64,000 nt of DNA from Enchytraeus crypticus (GCA_905160935.1 CAJHZI010000310.1:62001-126000); one strand, 5' to 3'; shown: positions 10,546 to 20,397, counted from the stretch's first letter. Notes: generated by a model not told the origin, from the sequence alone. Numbers and translations: made by a program.

Positions 10546-10984
10546 TAAGTAACTGAACACAGGTTCGACTTTACCATTACCACCTGAGCTACAGCATGTC
10601 ATCATCATTGGATGAGAAAACAAACGCTAAATTTTGTTGAAATCCTTTCCTAGCCCAGCGTACATCATCTGAACTAGTACGTACACTGCTGTATAGCCTA
10701 GAGATAAATGATGACTTTCTTAATAAAAATTAACTCGTAATTCACATGTGTATGTTTGGTCGCCCGACATAAACACGCGCAGTTATCGGAGATGCTTACA
10801 AACTCAATGAGCTTCATGGAGAAATGTTTTATCATCATCTTCATCAGGTATCAATTAGTTACTACTGCTCTACATGTGTATGACCAGGCTCAAAGCGTTT
10901 ATTCCTTCTCTTATTTACTACCTTGATGACTAATAACCTGTGATCACTCTATCGATCAATGAGATGTTTATGACATTTCGACAC
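10546..10984. other. Nothing recognised
   Basis: No open frame with coding character and no repeat family found. Confidence 0.5.
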
Positions 10985-11118
10985 TGGCTGGAGTCAGTGG
11001 CGTTGTCGATAAGACACTCGACCGCAGAACAGTATGTGCGGGGTTCAAATCCTGGGCTCACCCGTCACTGACATCACTTTCGAATGAGGAAACTGACGTT
11101 AACATCAGCTTTTTAACA
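10985..11118 (+). repeat. SINE-A copy
   Basis: Complete copy from CTGGCTGGAGTCAGTGGCG to GTTAACATCAGCTTTTTAAC with intact box B GGGGTTCAAATCCTGGG. Confidence 0.9.
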
Positions 11119-11422
11119 TTAGCTTTAACGATATCTATGCCTTGACCATTTCATATCGACACTGTAGTCTCTTGAAAACATATTTACGACATTTGATACT
11201 GGACTCTGGTAGTGGTCAGAACTCAGCCAATGAACAGAAGTGCGGGGCTCTATTTCATAACTTGTAATTGATCGTTTTGCACTAAAATAGTTTGCAATAA
11301 ATAAATAGACCAATCCAAAGTTCTGAGGAATGTAGTACTTGTCAATTAATATACTGAGGAGACAAAGAATGCATTAAAATAACGAACGCACAAATGAATT
11401 AGTATATTTTTATTTGAGAGAG

Positions 11423-11690
11423 ATATTAGATGTTGTAAACTAGGTTTTTACATTTTTATATTTTTATTTTTTTATCTTACTGTTTCCTACTTTTAAATGA
11501 CATATTGTAATCCTTATCGGTAATTTTACTTTCAATTAACTGTGGAATATTTAAGTGCTAATTTTTCAGCCTTTATTACCGCCTCACACATGCATGCTAT
11601 TTTGTGATGTGCCTTTTCGTCTGTGTCTGATTTAATTCCCTGTATGTTGTGATGAATTGATTAAATTAAATTAAAATTAAATTAAAGATC
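11423..11690 (+). mobile_element. LINE-Y 3' UTR fragment
   Basis: Near-identical over about 250 bp to the 3' UTR of the LINE at 25.6-26.7 kb (shared TTACTGTTTCCTACTTTTAA and CACACATGCATGC), ending in a TTAAA-type tandem tail. Confidence 0.85.
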
Positions 11691-12382
11691 TGTTACTTTC
11701 TGCATTAACTCGACACTATATTAACTTACACCGTATACAAATACAAAGAGAAATAAACATTAAAAAATTACTGGTAACACAGGGTATCAGATAGTTTATA
11801 AAAATGAGAACAAAGGGGCGTCAGGTAAGTTGATATACATCTAGCTGACCACCGTTAATATCTACATTTTTATCATGTAAAACGCAAATATCAGCTTGTT
11901 TATTTGACTATCCATTTGCTATAAAACAAGAGCTATTTCATTATACACTTTGTTGTGTTTGTATAATTAGATTGGTTTGTCTTGATTGGAATAATTACGA
12001 ACATTCTTTGTTTTTTGTCCAGTTACATCATCTTATTTAACTCTATTGCGCTTGCGTGACTGTGTAACCTTAATAAATCGAGCAAATATATAGCAGAACC
12101 TTCAATACGAATTTATTGATGCAATTTTAAAATTTCAAGCGGAAATTCCGGATTCAGATTTATCGTTTCAATCTCTTCTTCTTTACTCCATATCACTTGA
12201 TTATCATCATATCGTGTTATTAATTTTCATGTTTGCTTTAGTCATATTTTAGATGCACATAGATACTATATAATAGTACAGGTAATCAGTTAGATAGAGT
12301 GTATTTCGCTCATACTGATGACCGTTTATTTGTATCTTGATTGATTTACTTCTGTTTGTGTCCTTATTCATGACCTTATTCT
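11691..12382. other. AT-rich stretch, nothing recognised
   Basis: No coding, structural-RNA or repeat signal found. Confidence 0.5.
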
Positions 12383-12585
12383 TCTTCTGTGCACTGCCAA
12401 GTGGCAGGTTCAAGGTACATATTCATACTCAAAGTATGTTTTCTCACTCCATAAGAGCACTCCTTAGATCAACAAGTTAATCCCTTCACAAAGTCTATGC
12501 CTTATCCATACCTTATGTAGCCTATAGCTTGGGAAAATATGGCTTCTGAGGTGGTTTCCCATTGCCTTCCTCAGCAGATTAGTGA
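12383..12585 (-). repeat. Rep-D copy, 3' part
   Basis: Starts at the terminus TGCACTGCCAAGTGGCAGGT and covers ATAAGAGCACTCCTTAGATC, ACCTTATGTAGCC and GGTTTCCCATTGCCTTCC. The 5' half is missing. Confidence 0.88.
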
Positions 12586-12709
12586 TACAAATTAGTAAAC
12601 ATTTTAAAAGTCCTATGCTGTAAGCCCATCTCAGTAGAATAGGTTTGATTATGATGCAACAACTTCTGGAAAATTTAAAATTTAATTTTAATTTAAAATT
12701 CAAAACACT

Positions 12710-12790
12710 TCTTAGTGAAATGATCGTCCATGATGATATCTATCACTTTTTAGTGAAATGATCGTCCATGATGATATCTATCACTTTATA
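12710..12790. repeat. 37-bp direct duplication
   Basis: AGTGAAATGATCGTCCATGA and the next 17 bases occur twice in tandem, with a third decayed unit following. Confidence 0.85.
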
Positions 12791-12894
12791 GAAAAATATT
12801 TTTCCGAGATGATATCTATCAGTTTTAATGGAATAAATGTACATTAAAACCTAAGACATTTTTATTAAGTTATCCATCCTGCAAGTCCTATAAA

Positions 12895-12985
12895 CATCCA
12901 AGATTTTACTCCAAGATAACCACGCCCGGGAATCGACCCTAGGACTTCATGAACAGATATTTAATACTTCAGACGCTACCAGACC
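12895..12985 (-). repeat. Diverged SINE-B-like fragment
   Basis: AGATTTTACTCCAAGATAAC then CCGGGAATCGACCCTAGGAC resembles reverse-complement SINE-B around box B. A similar diverged piece is at 58.12 kb. Confidence 0.45.
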
Positions 12986-13535
12986 TTCTCCACACAGAGC
13001 TATTTAGACGTTCATTACAACATGACGCAGAGTTTGTCCTAGTGGTTTTTAGATGAGGCCACATGTATATAGAACATTCACTAGGTGGCAGAAAATGTAA
13101 GCTATTTCATCGGGCCATATTTTCATCTTCCTTAAAATTCCCAGCATATGAGGCGACACTGATCACTGAGGAGCCAAGCCATTCTAAAATTACATAGACT
13201 TGTTGATACATCAGTGTATGAGTTAGTCGACTGTTAGAGACATGCGCAGTTTTAGATCCAAGATCACGAAACCTAATCCCCATAGTATTATCTCATGTAG
13301 GCTAAATTTTTCTCAGTAATTAGTAAATTATCATTCTGAGAAATGTCTGTTTAGCTGGCATCTATTTAAGAGACATAATTATATTATTGGCAAGATGCCA
13401 GGGAGTTTGTCAGTTTTCCTAAGTTTTGCGGCTGTTAATTTTGTAATTCTATACTTCAAAACAGACACCTCGATCTACGTTGTTATATCTGAGAAGAGAG
13501 AAGTGATGGAGAATTGATACTCTTTTAAATATCTT
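12986..13535. other. Nothing recognised
   Basis: No coding, structural-RNA or repeat signal found. Confidence 0.45.
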
Positions 13536-14100
13536 CTTCTTCAGTTCACGGCCAAGTGACAGGTTCAAGGTACATATTCCTACTCAATGTCTGCTTTCTC
13601 GCTCCATAAGAGCACTCCTTAGATCAACAAGTTAATCCCTTCACAAAGTCTATGCCTTATCCGTACCTTATGTAGCCTGTGTTGTTCTCTGGTGTGGTTG
13701 GACCACTGCAGAATTGGGCAACCGCAAACAATCTGCTGAGTGTACGTAAGAGGTGACTAAAGCAGGAGCTGAGGATGGCAAGAGGGGACCTACCTCACCA
13801 TGAAATATTTTTCCCATGATTAAATTGGTTATTAATCCATCTAACTGAGGAAGGCAACGGGAAACTACCTCAGAAGCCATACTTTTCCCAAGCTATAGGC
13901 TGCATAAGTTAAGATAAGGGATTAACTTTGTGAAGGGATTAACTTGTTGATCTAAGGAGTGCTCTTATGGAACGAGAAAGCAGACTTGGAGTATGAATAT
14001 GTACCTTGAACCTGCCACTTGGCAGTGCAATGAAGAAGAAGAAGATGTAGCCTGTAGCTTGGGAAAAGTATGGCTTCTGAGGTGGTTTCAAATTGCCTTC
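13536..14100 (-). repeat. Rep-D copy interrupted by another Rep-D
   Basis: The outer, minus-oriented copy occupies 13536-13680 and resumes at 14045 with TAGCTTGGGAAAAGTATGGC. The 11-bp target ATGTAGCCTGT is present at 13670-13680 and again at 14045-14055. Confidence 0.92.
13681..14044 (+). repeat. Rep-D complete copy (364 bp), nested
   Basis: Exact limits are set by the 11-bp target duplication. It opens GTTGTTCTCTGGTGTGGTTG, has GTACGTAAGAGGTGACTAAA and CTACCTCACCATGAAATA near its 5' third, GGAAGGCAACGGGAAACTAC in the middle, and ends CACTTGGCAGTGCAATGAAG with an AAG-triplet tail. No tRNA-type promoter is evident. A long open frame is absent, so it is non-autonomous. Confidence 0.92.
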
Positions 14101-14981
14101 CTAGTTTAAATTTAATATCTAGCCTACTAAATATGTTGGTGTTATTCCGCATTCACTAATACCCACTCACCCACCGAGAAAGCTATTTTTACATGCGCTT
14201 GCTTGATTAACGTTCAATCAACTTACACTGGTCTGTGATATCCAGACATTTTGTAATTAACATTCACTAGATGGAAGAAATGTAGGCTGTTTTACAGGAT
14301 CAAATTTTCTTCTGATAATTATTTATGAAGGAGCACCTGCTGTATATTGTGTGTGTATCGTGTGTCTCAATACTGTGTAATCTAATTATATATGTATTTA
14401 CATCTTTGAAATAACTGATTTACATTTATTTATATTAGAATACTGCTTATTATTTCCATCTCCAGATAATTGAATGTATTCTAACTGTAATTACTGTTTT
14501 TTACTCTCTTCTCTGTCTCTCTCTCTCTCTTCCTTTCTCTCTCACACTTTATAGTTCTTTTCTTTTTCTTTTGCTCTCTACCATATATTTTTCAAATAGC
14601 ATTTGGCTGACTGTGTATTTTATCGTTGTTATATGCACCCTAAGCAAGGTCGGTATAGACAAGCAAACAAAATCAAAATCCTGCTTTTTTCAATTTTGTT
14701 GTTGTCATTGCTATGATAAGTGTTGGGGTGTGGAGTGGGGTTAAAACGGAAAGAATCGGGTCGGGGTAAGGTTGAGAAATTGATAATAAACAGAGAGCTG
14801 AAATGTAAGTGATCAATTCCTACAACTTTATAATAATATAGAATTAACCTAGACGCGAGTGACTTAGAAAATAAAATTATGAGAAAATTAAAACGAAAAG
14901 TCTAATGATATTCTAGAGACATAATCAAATACTTATAGTCTACAGATTGGTACTGAACAACCGGCCACAACTAATAACCAA
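14101..14981. other. Nothing recognised
   Basis: Mixed sequence with a CT-rich tract near 14505-14545 and a G-rich stretch near 14725. No coding signature. Confidence 0.5.
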
Positions 14982-15120
14982 CAAAAGGCAACGATTACTA
15001 ATCACCACAAGAGGAAAAGAAGGAAATAACGAAAACGTAATAAGAAAACAGCAACCAAAAGAAAGAAAACTTATGCACATGCGTATGACGTGCATGTAAC
15101 TATACGAACAGAAAACAATA
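14982..15120 (+). repeat. Rep-F dispersed repeat
   Basis: ACCAACAAAAGGCAACGATT, AGAGGAAAAGAAGGAAATAA and ACGTGCATGTAACTATACG match 56.69-56.83 kb. The first part matches 1.37 kb. Confidence 0.65.
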
Positions 15121-15837
15121 AAACAATAAAAAACCTATGCAGGTTACCAAACACTCAAAAATTTTGATGAGGACGTGAAAAATATTCTAGCAAGGGGCGA
15201 AGTCGGAGAGTGACGTCCCCATATTCGAGAATTTAGCATTCAGGGGAGTAACCGAGTCCAGAGGTCGTGTAACAAATGAGAAGGTAACCAGATGTGACGG
15301 CTCAGTGGATCGTTCACCCTGTACTCAGGGATTAGGATAGGGGTGGGGGGAAGTGAATCCCATGAAAATTATTCCTTTGTGAAATAGTTTGCAATCACAG
15401 CATTGTTTAGAATTATAATTTAGATCAGCAATCAAATGTAGATTAGGATTTGATTCATTATACGGATATTAACTGATTGCGTTTAATTAATCTGACTGAA
15501 TTCGAAATACCTTTCAAGTTTTACTTAAAATAGTTAAAATCTGTTCAAAAAAATTGTTTAACAAATAAGTTTCTCAAGAAAAAGGTTCCTAAGCAAAAAG
15601 GTTCCTCAGTAATCGACATAGTTATACGATATAGAACGCAGTGGCATGCCTATAGACTAGCCACGTGTGGCTGCATAATTCACTATCTCACTCCACATTA
15701 GAGCCCTAAATCAATCGTCTAACTCTCCAAATAGACCGGAAAATCACCCATCTAAAATCTATAGACCGCAAGAACCACCTAACTCCTTTCCAAATAGACC
15801 ACACAAATCATCCATCTACAAAATATAGACCACAAAA
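15121..15837. other. Unassigned; degenerate AATAGACC tandem at its end
   Basis: No gene seen. From about 15700 to 15850 the phrase CCAAATAGACCACAAAA recurs at about 45-bp spacing. Confidence 0.45.
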
Positions 15838-15942
15838 CTATCTAACTTTTCTAATAGACCACTTAAACGCAGCACTGCAGTACACATGACCCACGAGAGT
15901 CCGATATAAAATTCAATGGAAGTTTTCTATACGCATTAATAA

Positions 15943-15990
<48 letters not shown>
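15838..15990 (+). repeat. Rep-J dispersed repeat with (TA)n
   Basis: Shares TTTTCTAATAGACCAC, GCACTGCAGTAC and GACCCACGAGAGTCCG with 20.40-20.60 kb. Both copies run into TA or CA microsatellites. Confidence 0.6.
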
Positions 15991-15991
<1 letters not shown>

Positions 15992-15992
15992 A

Positions 15993-16150
15993 AGGTTTAA
16001 CGTCCGTTTCCTCATCCAACGTTGATGTCAGGGACGTCCCCAACAGCAAACATCACTACAGATCAATTCACCCAGACCAATTTGCTAAAGAAATGTGCTG
16101 AGGAGAAGTAAAGTCCTAAACCAAAGCCAGTCCGATGATCAAAAAATGGT
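15993..16150 (-). repeat. SINE-C copy
   Basis: Reverse orientation. AGGTTTAACGTCCGTTTCCT, then CATCCAACGTTGATGTCAGG. The tail equals that of SINE-A in arrangement (GAGGAAAC, then GACGTTAA). The body up to 16150 has no second complete copy here. Confidence 0.6.
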
Positions 16151-16225
16151 CAGGGTAGATTGATTATATCTATGGTGAGAAATGTACATATATATACATG
16201 TATATATATATGTTATATGAATATA

Positions 16226-16281
<56 letters not shown>

Positions 16282-16296
16282 ATTTTATATAATATG

Positions 16297-16355
16297 TTTA
16301 TGACGTCCCTTACATCATCATTGTATGAGGAAACGGATGTTAAAGCTTCATTATT
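16297..16355 (+). repeat. SINE-C tail fragment
   Basis: GACGTCCCTTACATCATCAT then GAGGAAACGGATGTTAAAGC with an ATT tail. It follows a (TA)n tract at 16200-16285. Confidence 0.65.
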
Positions 16356-16376
16356 ATTATTGACTAAAATTAGCAT

Positions 16377-16646
16377 TTATTTGTTCTTCTTCTGCTGGAA
16401 TCTGTCACAAGCTTCAGCTTCCCCGAAGGATAGAGTGTGAGGGAAGGAACCCTCTCCAGGATACTCTAGGCCGGATCCGGCCAGGAAGTGGCTGGGATAG
16501 CCGGAGGAGGACTGATCGGCGTAGGACGCGGTGGACGACATGTCCTCAACGTCGAGGCTCAGTGAGAGAAAGGCTGGTTCGTTGGACAGGTCAAGGCCAG
16601 CGGTCATGACAAAACGATCGGGAGTATGATGGTCCCCTGACTCGAT
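16377..16646 (-). CDS. Orphan terminal exon, unidentified protein C terminus
   Basis: An 89-codon open stretch, clearly richer in G+C than its flanks, preceded by a good 3' splice site (TTATTTCTCACATACAG) and closed by TAA. The peptide is acidic and Ser/Gly/Tyr-rich in the middle (VEDMSSTASYADQSSSGYP) and ends basic (QQKKNK). It could also be read from an ATG 39 bases upstream, but the splice site and the composition break favour an exon. No domain is recognisable. It does not join any minus-strand exon I found upstream (the SH2 gene ends in its own stop), so the parent gene is unknown. Confidence 0.5.
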   Translation of the reverse strand: MESGDHHTPDRFVMTAGLDLSNEPAFLSLSLDVEDMSSTASYADQSSSGYPSHFLAGSGLEYPGEGSFPHTLSFGEAEACDRFQQKKNK

Positions 16647-16732
16647 CTGTATGTGAGAAATAACTACTGCCAGATCAGTCGACATGGTTGTTGAGCTGCT
16701 CTTGTTTACCTCGTGACCACATTCAGTAATAA

Positions 16733-16862
16733 TAACAACAATTTAGTGCTACAGTCATCAATGACAACATCGAGCACTATAGAGACAAAATCAAGCCGGC
16801 GAGCAAAATGAAGTTCCAAAAACGGTGCAAATTCCAAAATCCAGAAAATCAGTCCATAGTAT
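16733..16862 (+). repeat. Rep-H dispersed repeat
   Basis: AGTGCTACAGTCATCAATGA, GAGACAAAATCAAGCCGGCG and CCAAAAACGGTGCAAATTCC match 61.71-61.83 kb. The first third matches 33.11 kb in reverse. Confidence 0.75.
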
Positions 16863-17360
16863 AAGCAAAATGTGCGTCATGGGCCCGAAATTTGAAGGAA
16901 AACTCATACAGAATACCTGCACATATACAGAGAGCACCCAAGTAAACCGTTCTATTCTCTCCACTCAAAAATCTTTATTCTATTTCTTGATTAAATATTC
17001 AAGAATATTCAGGGAAGCATTAAATCTTCTCATGAATAGATTTTTATAAAATCAAGTTACAATTTTCAGAAAACATAACAAATTGTCGCATTTAATCTAT
17101 AGAGATTTTCTGCTGAAATGGTAAAGAATTAGCTTCATATTCAGCGATAGAGCATTTGATAGCGTTCAACTGATGCTAACGCTTGATCTTAGTTTACGCT
17201 ATTGGACTCTAATTATTTCTTCACATCTATAACACTGGGTGCAAATTAGAATAGATAATATTGTCAGAATAAAGAGCAAAAACCGGAAGATATTGCGAGA
17301 TAATGAGATCCATCAATATACTGAATATCATGTTTATAATTACGCAATTGAGATAGGAAC
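16863..17360. other. Nothing recognised
   Basis: AT-rich sequence without coding or repeat signal. Confidence 0.5.
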
Positions 17361-17560
17361 TAAACGATAATTGATTGATTGATTGACTATTGATTGATTG
17401 ATTGATTGACTATTGATTGATTGATTGATGATAGATAGATTTATTGATTATTTATTGATTGATTGGCTGATTTATTGTTCATTGCTTTATTGATTTCTTT
17501 ATGGTGTTATTGATTTGATGATTACTTACAAATTAATTAAATAATTGATTGATTTACGAA
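17361..17560. repeat. (ATTG)n tracts
   Basis: Interrupted runs of ATTGATTG. Confidence 0.8.
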
Positions 17561-17652
17561 ATGGCCGTGTATGTTAGGAGAAAACCACACTATCAGTCTC
17601 TACATGGTATGTCTACTGTATCTTTATATTATTTTGTAAGTTGAATGGTATT

Positions 17653-17860
17653 AGTCCATGTAACTGAGGAAGGCAATGGGAAACCACCCCAGAAGCCATA
17701 CTTTTCCCAAGCTCTAGGCTACATAAGGTATGGATATGGCATAGACTTCGTGAAGGCATTAACTTGTTGATCTAAGGAGTGCTCTTATTGAGCGAGAAAA
17801 CAGACTTTGAGTATGAATATGTACCTTGAACCTGCCACTTGGCAGTGCAATGAAGAGAGA
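17653..17860 (+). repeat. Rep-D copy, 3' part
   Basis: From ACTGAGGAAGGCAATGGGAA to CCACTTGGCAGTGCAATGAA and then a GA tract. It lies 98 bases before the GPCR exon, in its intron. Confidence 0.9.
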
Positions 17861-17957
17861 GATAGAAATGCATTCTATAACAGTTTGCCATTCATCGCTT
17901 CTACTGATTGATAGATAGTTACTAGCAATTACACTATGCACATTTTTCTATTTCCAG

Positions 17958-18733
17958 GCCCGACAGTTTATGGACAAGACGTTTACCATCGCCTCTCTCG
18001 TCATAGCTTTCCTCGTCTGCTCTCTCTTCAACATTCCCAGGTTCCTGCGTCACACCATCTCCAGCCTCGAGATTTACAACGGCACCGTCATCTATTTCCA
18101 TCTCGATGGTCCCAACAGACTGAAGGACGTCGCCGAGGACGTCTACAACTGGACGTACTTTGTGCTGGGTATCCTACTTCCCCTCATCATCCTCATGTTC
18201 TGTAACGCTCAGCTTATCCAGGCGCTTAGACGAAGTGCGGCGATGAGGCGGCAGAATAACTCTTTGTCGCTGAGGCACCGCCCGGGTGGGACCAGAGGCC
18301 GCAGGTCCGTCAGTGGGGCCCTGAACGGGTCGATGAGAAGGGGCGAAGATCACTCGAGCAGCCCCGGGGGCGGTGGGGCGGTGGGGCAGCGGCGAGTAGG
18401 ATAACCCTGACTCTCATCGTTATTGTTGTTATGTTTATTGTGCTGTTCGTGCCGGCCGAACTGATGAATTTCTTCAAATATTTGGCGATAACTAGCACGG
18501 ATAATATGGGATTGTATAATGTGATGCTAGCTTTCGCCAATCTCTGCCAGACTGTTAATTTTGCTGTTAATTTTGTTCTGTATTGTGTGATAAATACTCA
18601 TTTTAGAAGAACGATTTACCGTCTGTTTCACTGCCTGAAGCTGCGAAGATTGGGGTCGACCAATAGAAGTACGGCGGGCATTGGCACTAAGAGGATCTAT
18701 GGGTCAGTCACAGAGGCAACTACTTGCGTATGA
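17958..18733 (+). CDS. Class A GPCR (FMRFamide-receptor-like), last exon with one frameshift
   Basis: The 3' splice site TTTTTCTATTTCCAG is followed by ARQFMDKTF and then TM4 (TIASLVIAFLVCSLFNIPRF). Next come the second extracellular loop with NGT and NWT glycosylation sites, TM5 (TYFVLGILLPLIILMFCNAQ), and an Arg-rich third intracellular loop. After a shift of frame come TM6 (LTLIVIVVMFIVLFVPAELM), TM7 (QTVNFAVNFVLYCVINTHF, an NPxxY variant as in FMRFamide receptors) and a short tail ending TTCV. The frame changes somewhere between 18240 and 18398, most simply by loss of one base in the G-runs at 18366-18387. Both frames are open there, so the site cannot be pinned by reading. It may be a true null allele or a homopolymer assembly error, since all membrane segments look intact. 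Exons for TM1-TM3 were not found upstream. Confidence 0.85.
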
Positions 18734-18892
18734 TCAATCAATCAATTAAAGTGGATTAACGAAACAAGAGTATCTTGCCGATTTCATATTATAATACTGA
18801 TTTCGTGAAACAGTATTTTATCATTTATATTATTAGTCTTTATTATTTATTTGTTTTATTGTATTTCATGGAGAGAAAGGCATTATTTTCGC

Positions 18893-19105
18893 ACAGAATG
18901 TCGCCCATGCCGTGTAAATGTTAATCGAAGCTGATGAAGGCATAGGGGCCCACCAGAAGCAGAATCCCTCATGATATATCAAGTTAAATCAAAAGGAATG
19001 TTATAAATGATTTAAGGATCCACTCGCTTGTGGACTTAAAGAGGAAAACGGAAGATAGAAAAGAGTGGAGGCGTTATATACCTTGGACCTGCCAGTAGCC
19101 AGTGT
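18893..19105 (+). repeat. SINE-E copy with LINE-X-derived tail
   Basis: The head contains ATGTCGCCCATGCCGTGTAA and GATGAAGGCATAGGGGCCCA. The tail GATTTAAGGATCCACTCGCT to GGACCTGCCAGTAGCCAGTG is the LINE-X 3' end. It passes into a TATTGTATTG simple repeat. Confidence 0.75.
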
Positions 19106-19293
19106 ATTGTATTTTAATGTATTGTATCGTTGGTTTTGTATTGTATTGCATTGTATAGTATTATTATTATTATTGTCATTATTATTATTATTACTATTAT
19201 TTCTATTATTATTATAATTGACTACAACTACAATTGAGAAGCTGAGAGTAACGTTACGCATGGAAAGACAGCATCTAATGACAGATTCCAGTC

Positions 19294-19352
<59 letters not shown>

Positions 19353-19430
19353 ATTTATATATATATATATATATATATAGATATATAGATATAGTCCCAT
19401 ATATATATATATATATATAGATATAGGATT
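19106..19430. repeat. Microsatellites (ATTGT)n, (ATT)n, (TA)n
   Basis: ATTGTATTGT units to 19160, ATT triplets to 19220, then TA tracts at 19297-19430 with GGATT interruptions. Confidence 0.9.
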
Positions 19431-19434
19431 TCTA

Positions 19435-19650
19435 GGACCTAACCGTCCCTAACATTAGCCAAAATCAATGCATTGAAAACTGCTAAAAATAAAATGAGGA
19501 TGATGAACCCAGCAGCACCACATAAAAATCTGCCACTGCAGTATAGTGCGCGGTTCATTCAAGCGTATCAAAACACTACGGAAAGAACTCCTGAAGGTGA
19601 GATATTCCAGGGAGACGTGTGTATCTGAATTACGCCATATTGTGGTGTAT
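19435..19650. repeat. Segmental duplicate, copy 1
   Basis: Matches 20030-20240 along about 210 bp (shared TAAAAATAAAATGAGGATGA, GATATTCCAGGGAGACGTGT). Followed by a (TTGTA)n tract at 19640-19770. Confidence 0.85.
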
Positions 19651-19775
19651 TGTACTGTACTGTATGGTATTGTATTGTATTGAATTGCATTGCATTGCAT
19701 TGTATTATATTGTATTGATTTCTATTGTATTGTATTGGATTGTATTGTTTTACATTGTGTTGTATTGTTCACTGT

Positions 19776-19855
19776 GTCCAAAGCGAAGTAAGTATCGAGA
19801 AAGCCCAGGATTTGAACCCGCCACCTACTGATCCGCGGTCGAGTATCTTAACGAC
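19776..19855 (-). repeat. SINE-A fragment
   Basis: AGCCCAGGATTTGAACCC and TACTGATCCGCGGTCGAGTA, the tRNA-like middle only. Confidence 0.8.
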
Positions 19856-20029
19856 TTGAATGAATAAAAGGGATAAGGATTTGACATTTTCATAAAAAAC
19901 ATACCGAAGTCAAATATATACAAAGATCATAACCAGGTATGAGAGAGTTATTTATTCAGAAATATGTATTTTTTATTGATTTAGGATTTATCCCTAGAAT
20001 ATACCCTCGCTCGGGTATCTACCCTCCCT

Positions 20030-20239
20030 CCCCGTCTATAACATTAGCAAAAATTAATACGATGAAAGCATGTAAAAATAAAATGAGGATGAAGAACCCT
20101 GAAGCACCTCATAAAGATCTGCCACTGCAATATAATGCGTGGTTCATTTAAGCGTATCTAAACATTACGGAATAAAATACTGAAGTTGAGATATTCCAGG
20201 GAGACGTGTGTATCTGAATTACGAAATATTGTGGTGTAT
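20030..20239. repeat. Segmental duplicate, copy 2
   Basis: Second copy of 19435-19650, about 595 bp away in the same orientation. It ends immediately at the SH2 exon fragment. Confidence 0.85.
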
Positions 20240-20330
20240 TTACGGATTTAGCGGATCCACGCAGATCTTGCCTAGTCTTGTACAAAGTCCTTCAGCATCC
20301 TTCCTGTAATGCTCCACCAGCTCAGAGATA
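20240..20330 (-). pseudogene. Csk-type SH2 exon fragment (duplicate)
   Basis: The minus strand encodes [20 protein letters not shown] and KICVDPLNP, then TAA. This is the C-terminal third of the SH2 domain encoded at 22227-22618 ([20 protein letters not shown] there). Upstream homology stops abruptly at 20330, where a SINE-A 3' piece begins. No FLVR part or splice site remains, so this is a broken duplicate rather than a working exon. Confidence 0.85.
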
Positions 20331-20385
20331 GTCACTGATATCGCTTTTCGAGAGAGGAAACTGACGGTAGCATTAGCTTTACCGG
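20331..20385 (+). repeat. SINE-A 3' fragment
   Basis: GTCACTGATATCGCTTTTCG and GAGGAAACTGACGG only, abutting the SH2 fragment. Confidence 0.75.
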
Positions 20386-20397
20386 ATTTACAGGAAC

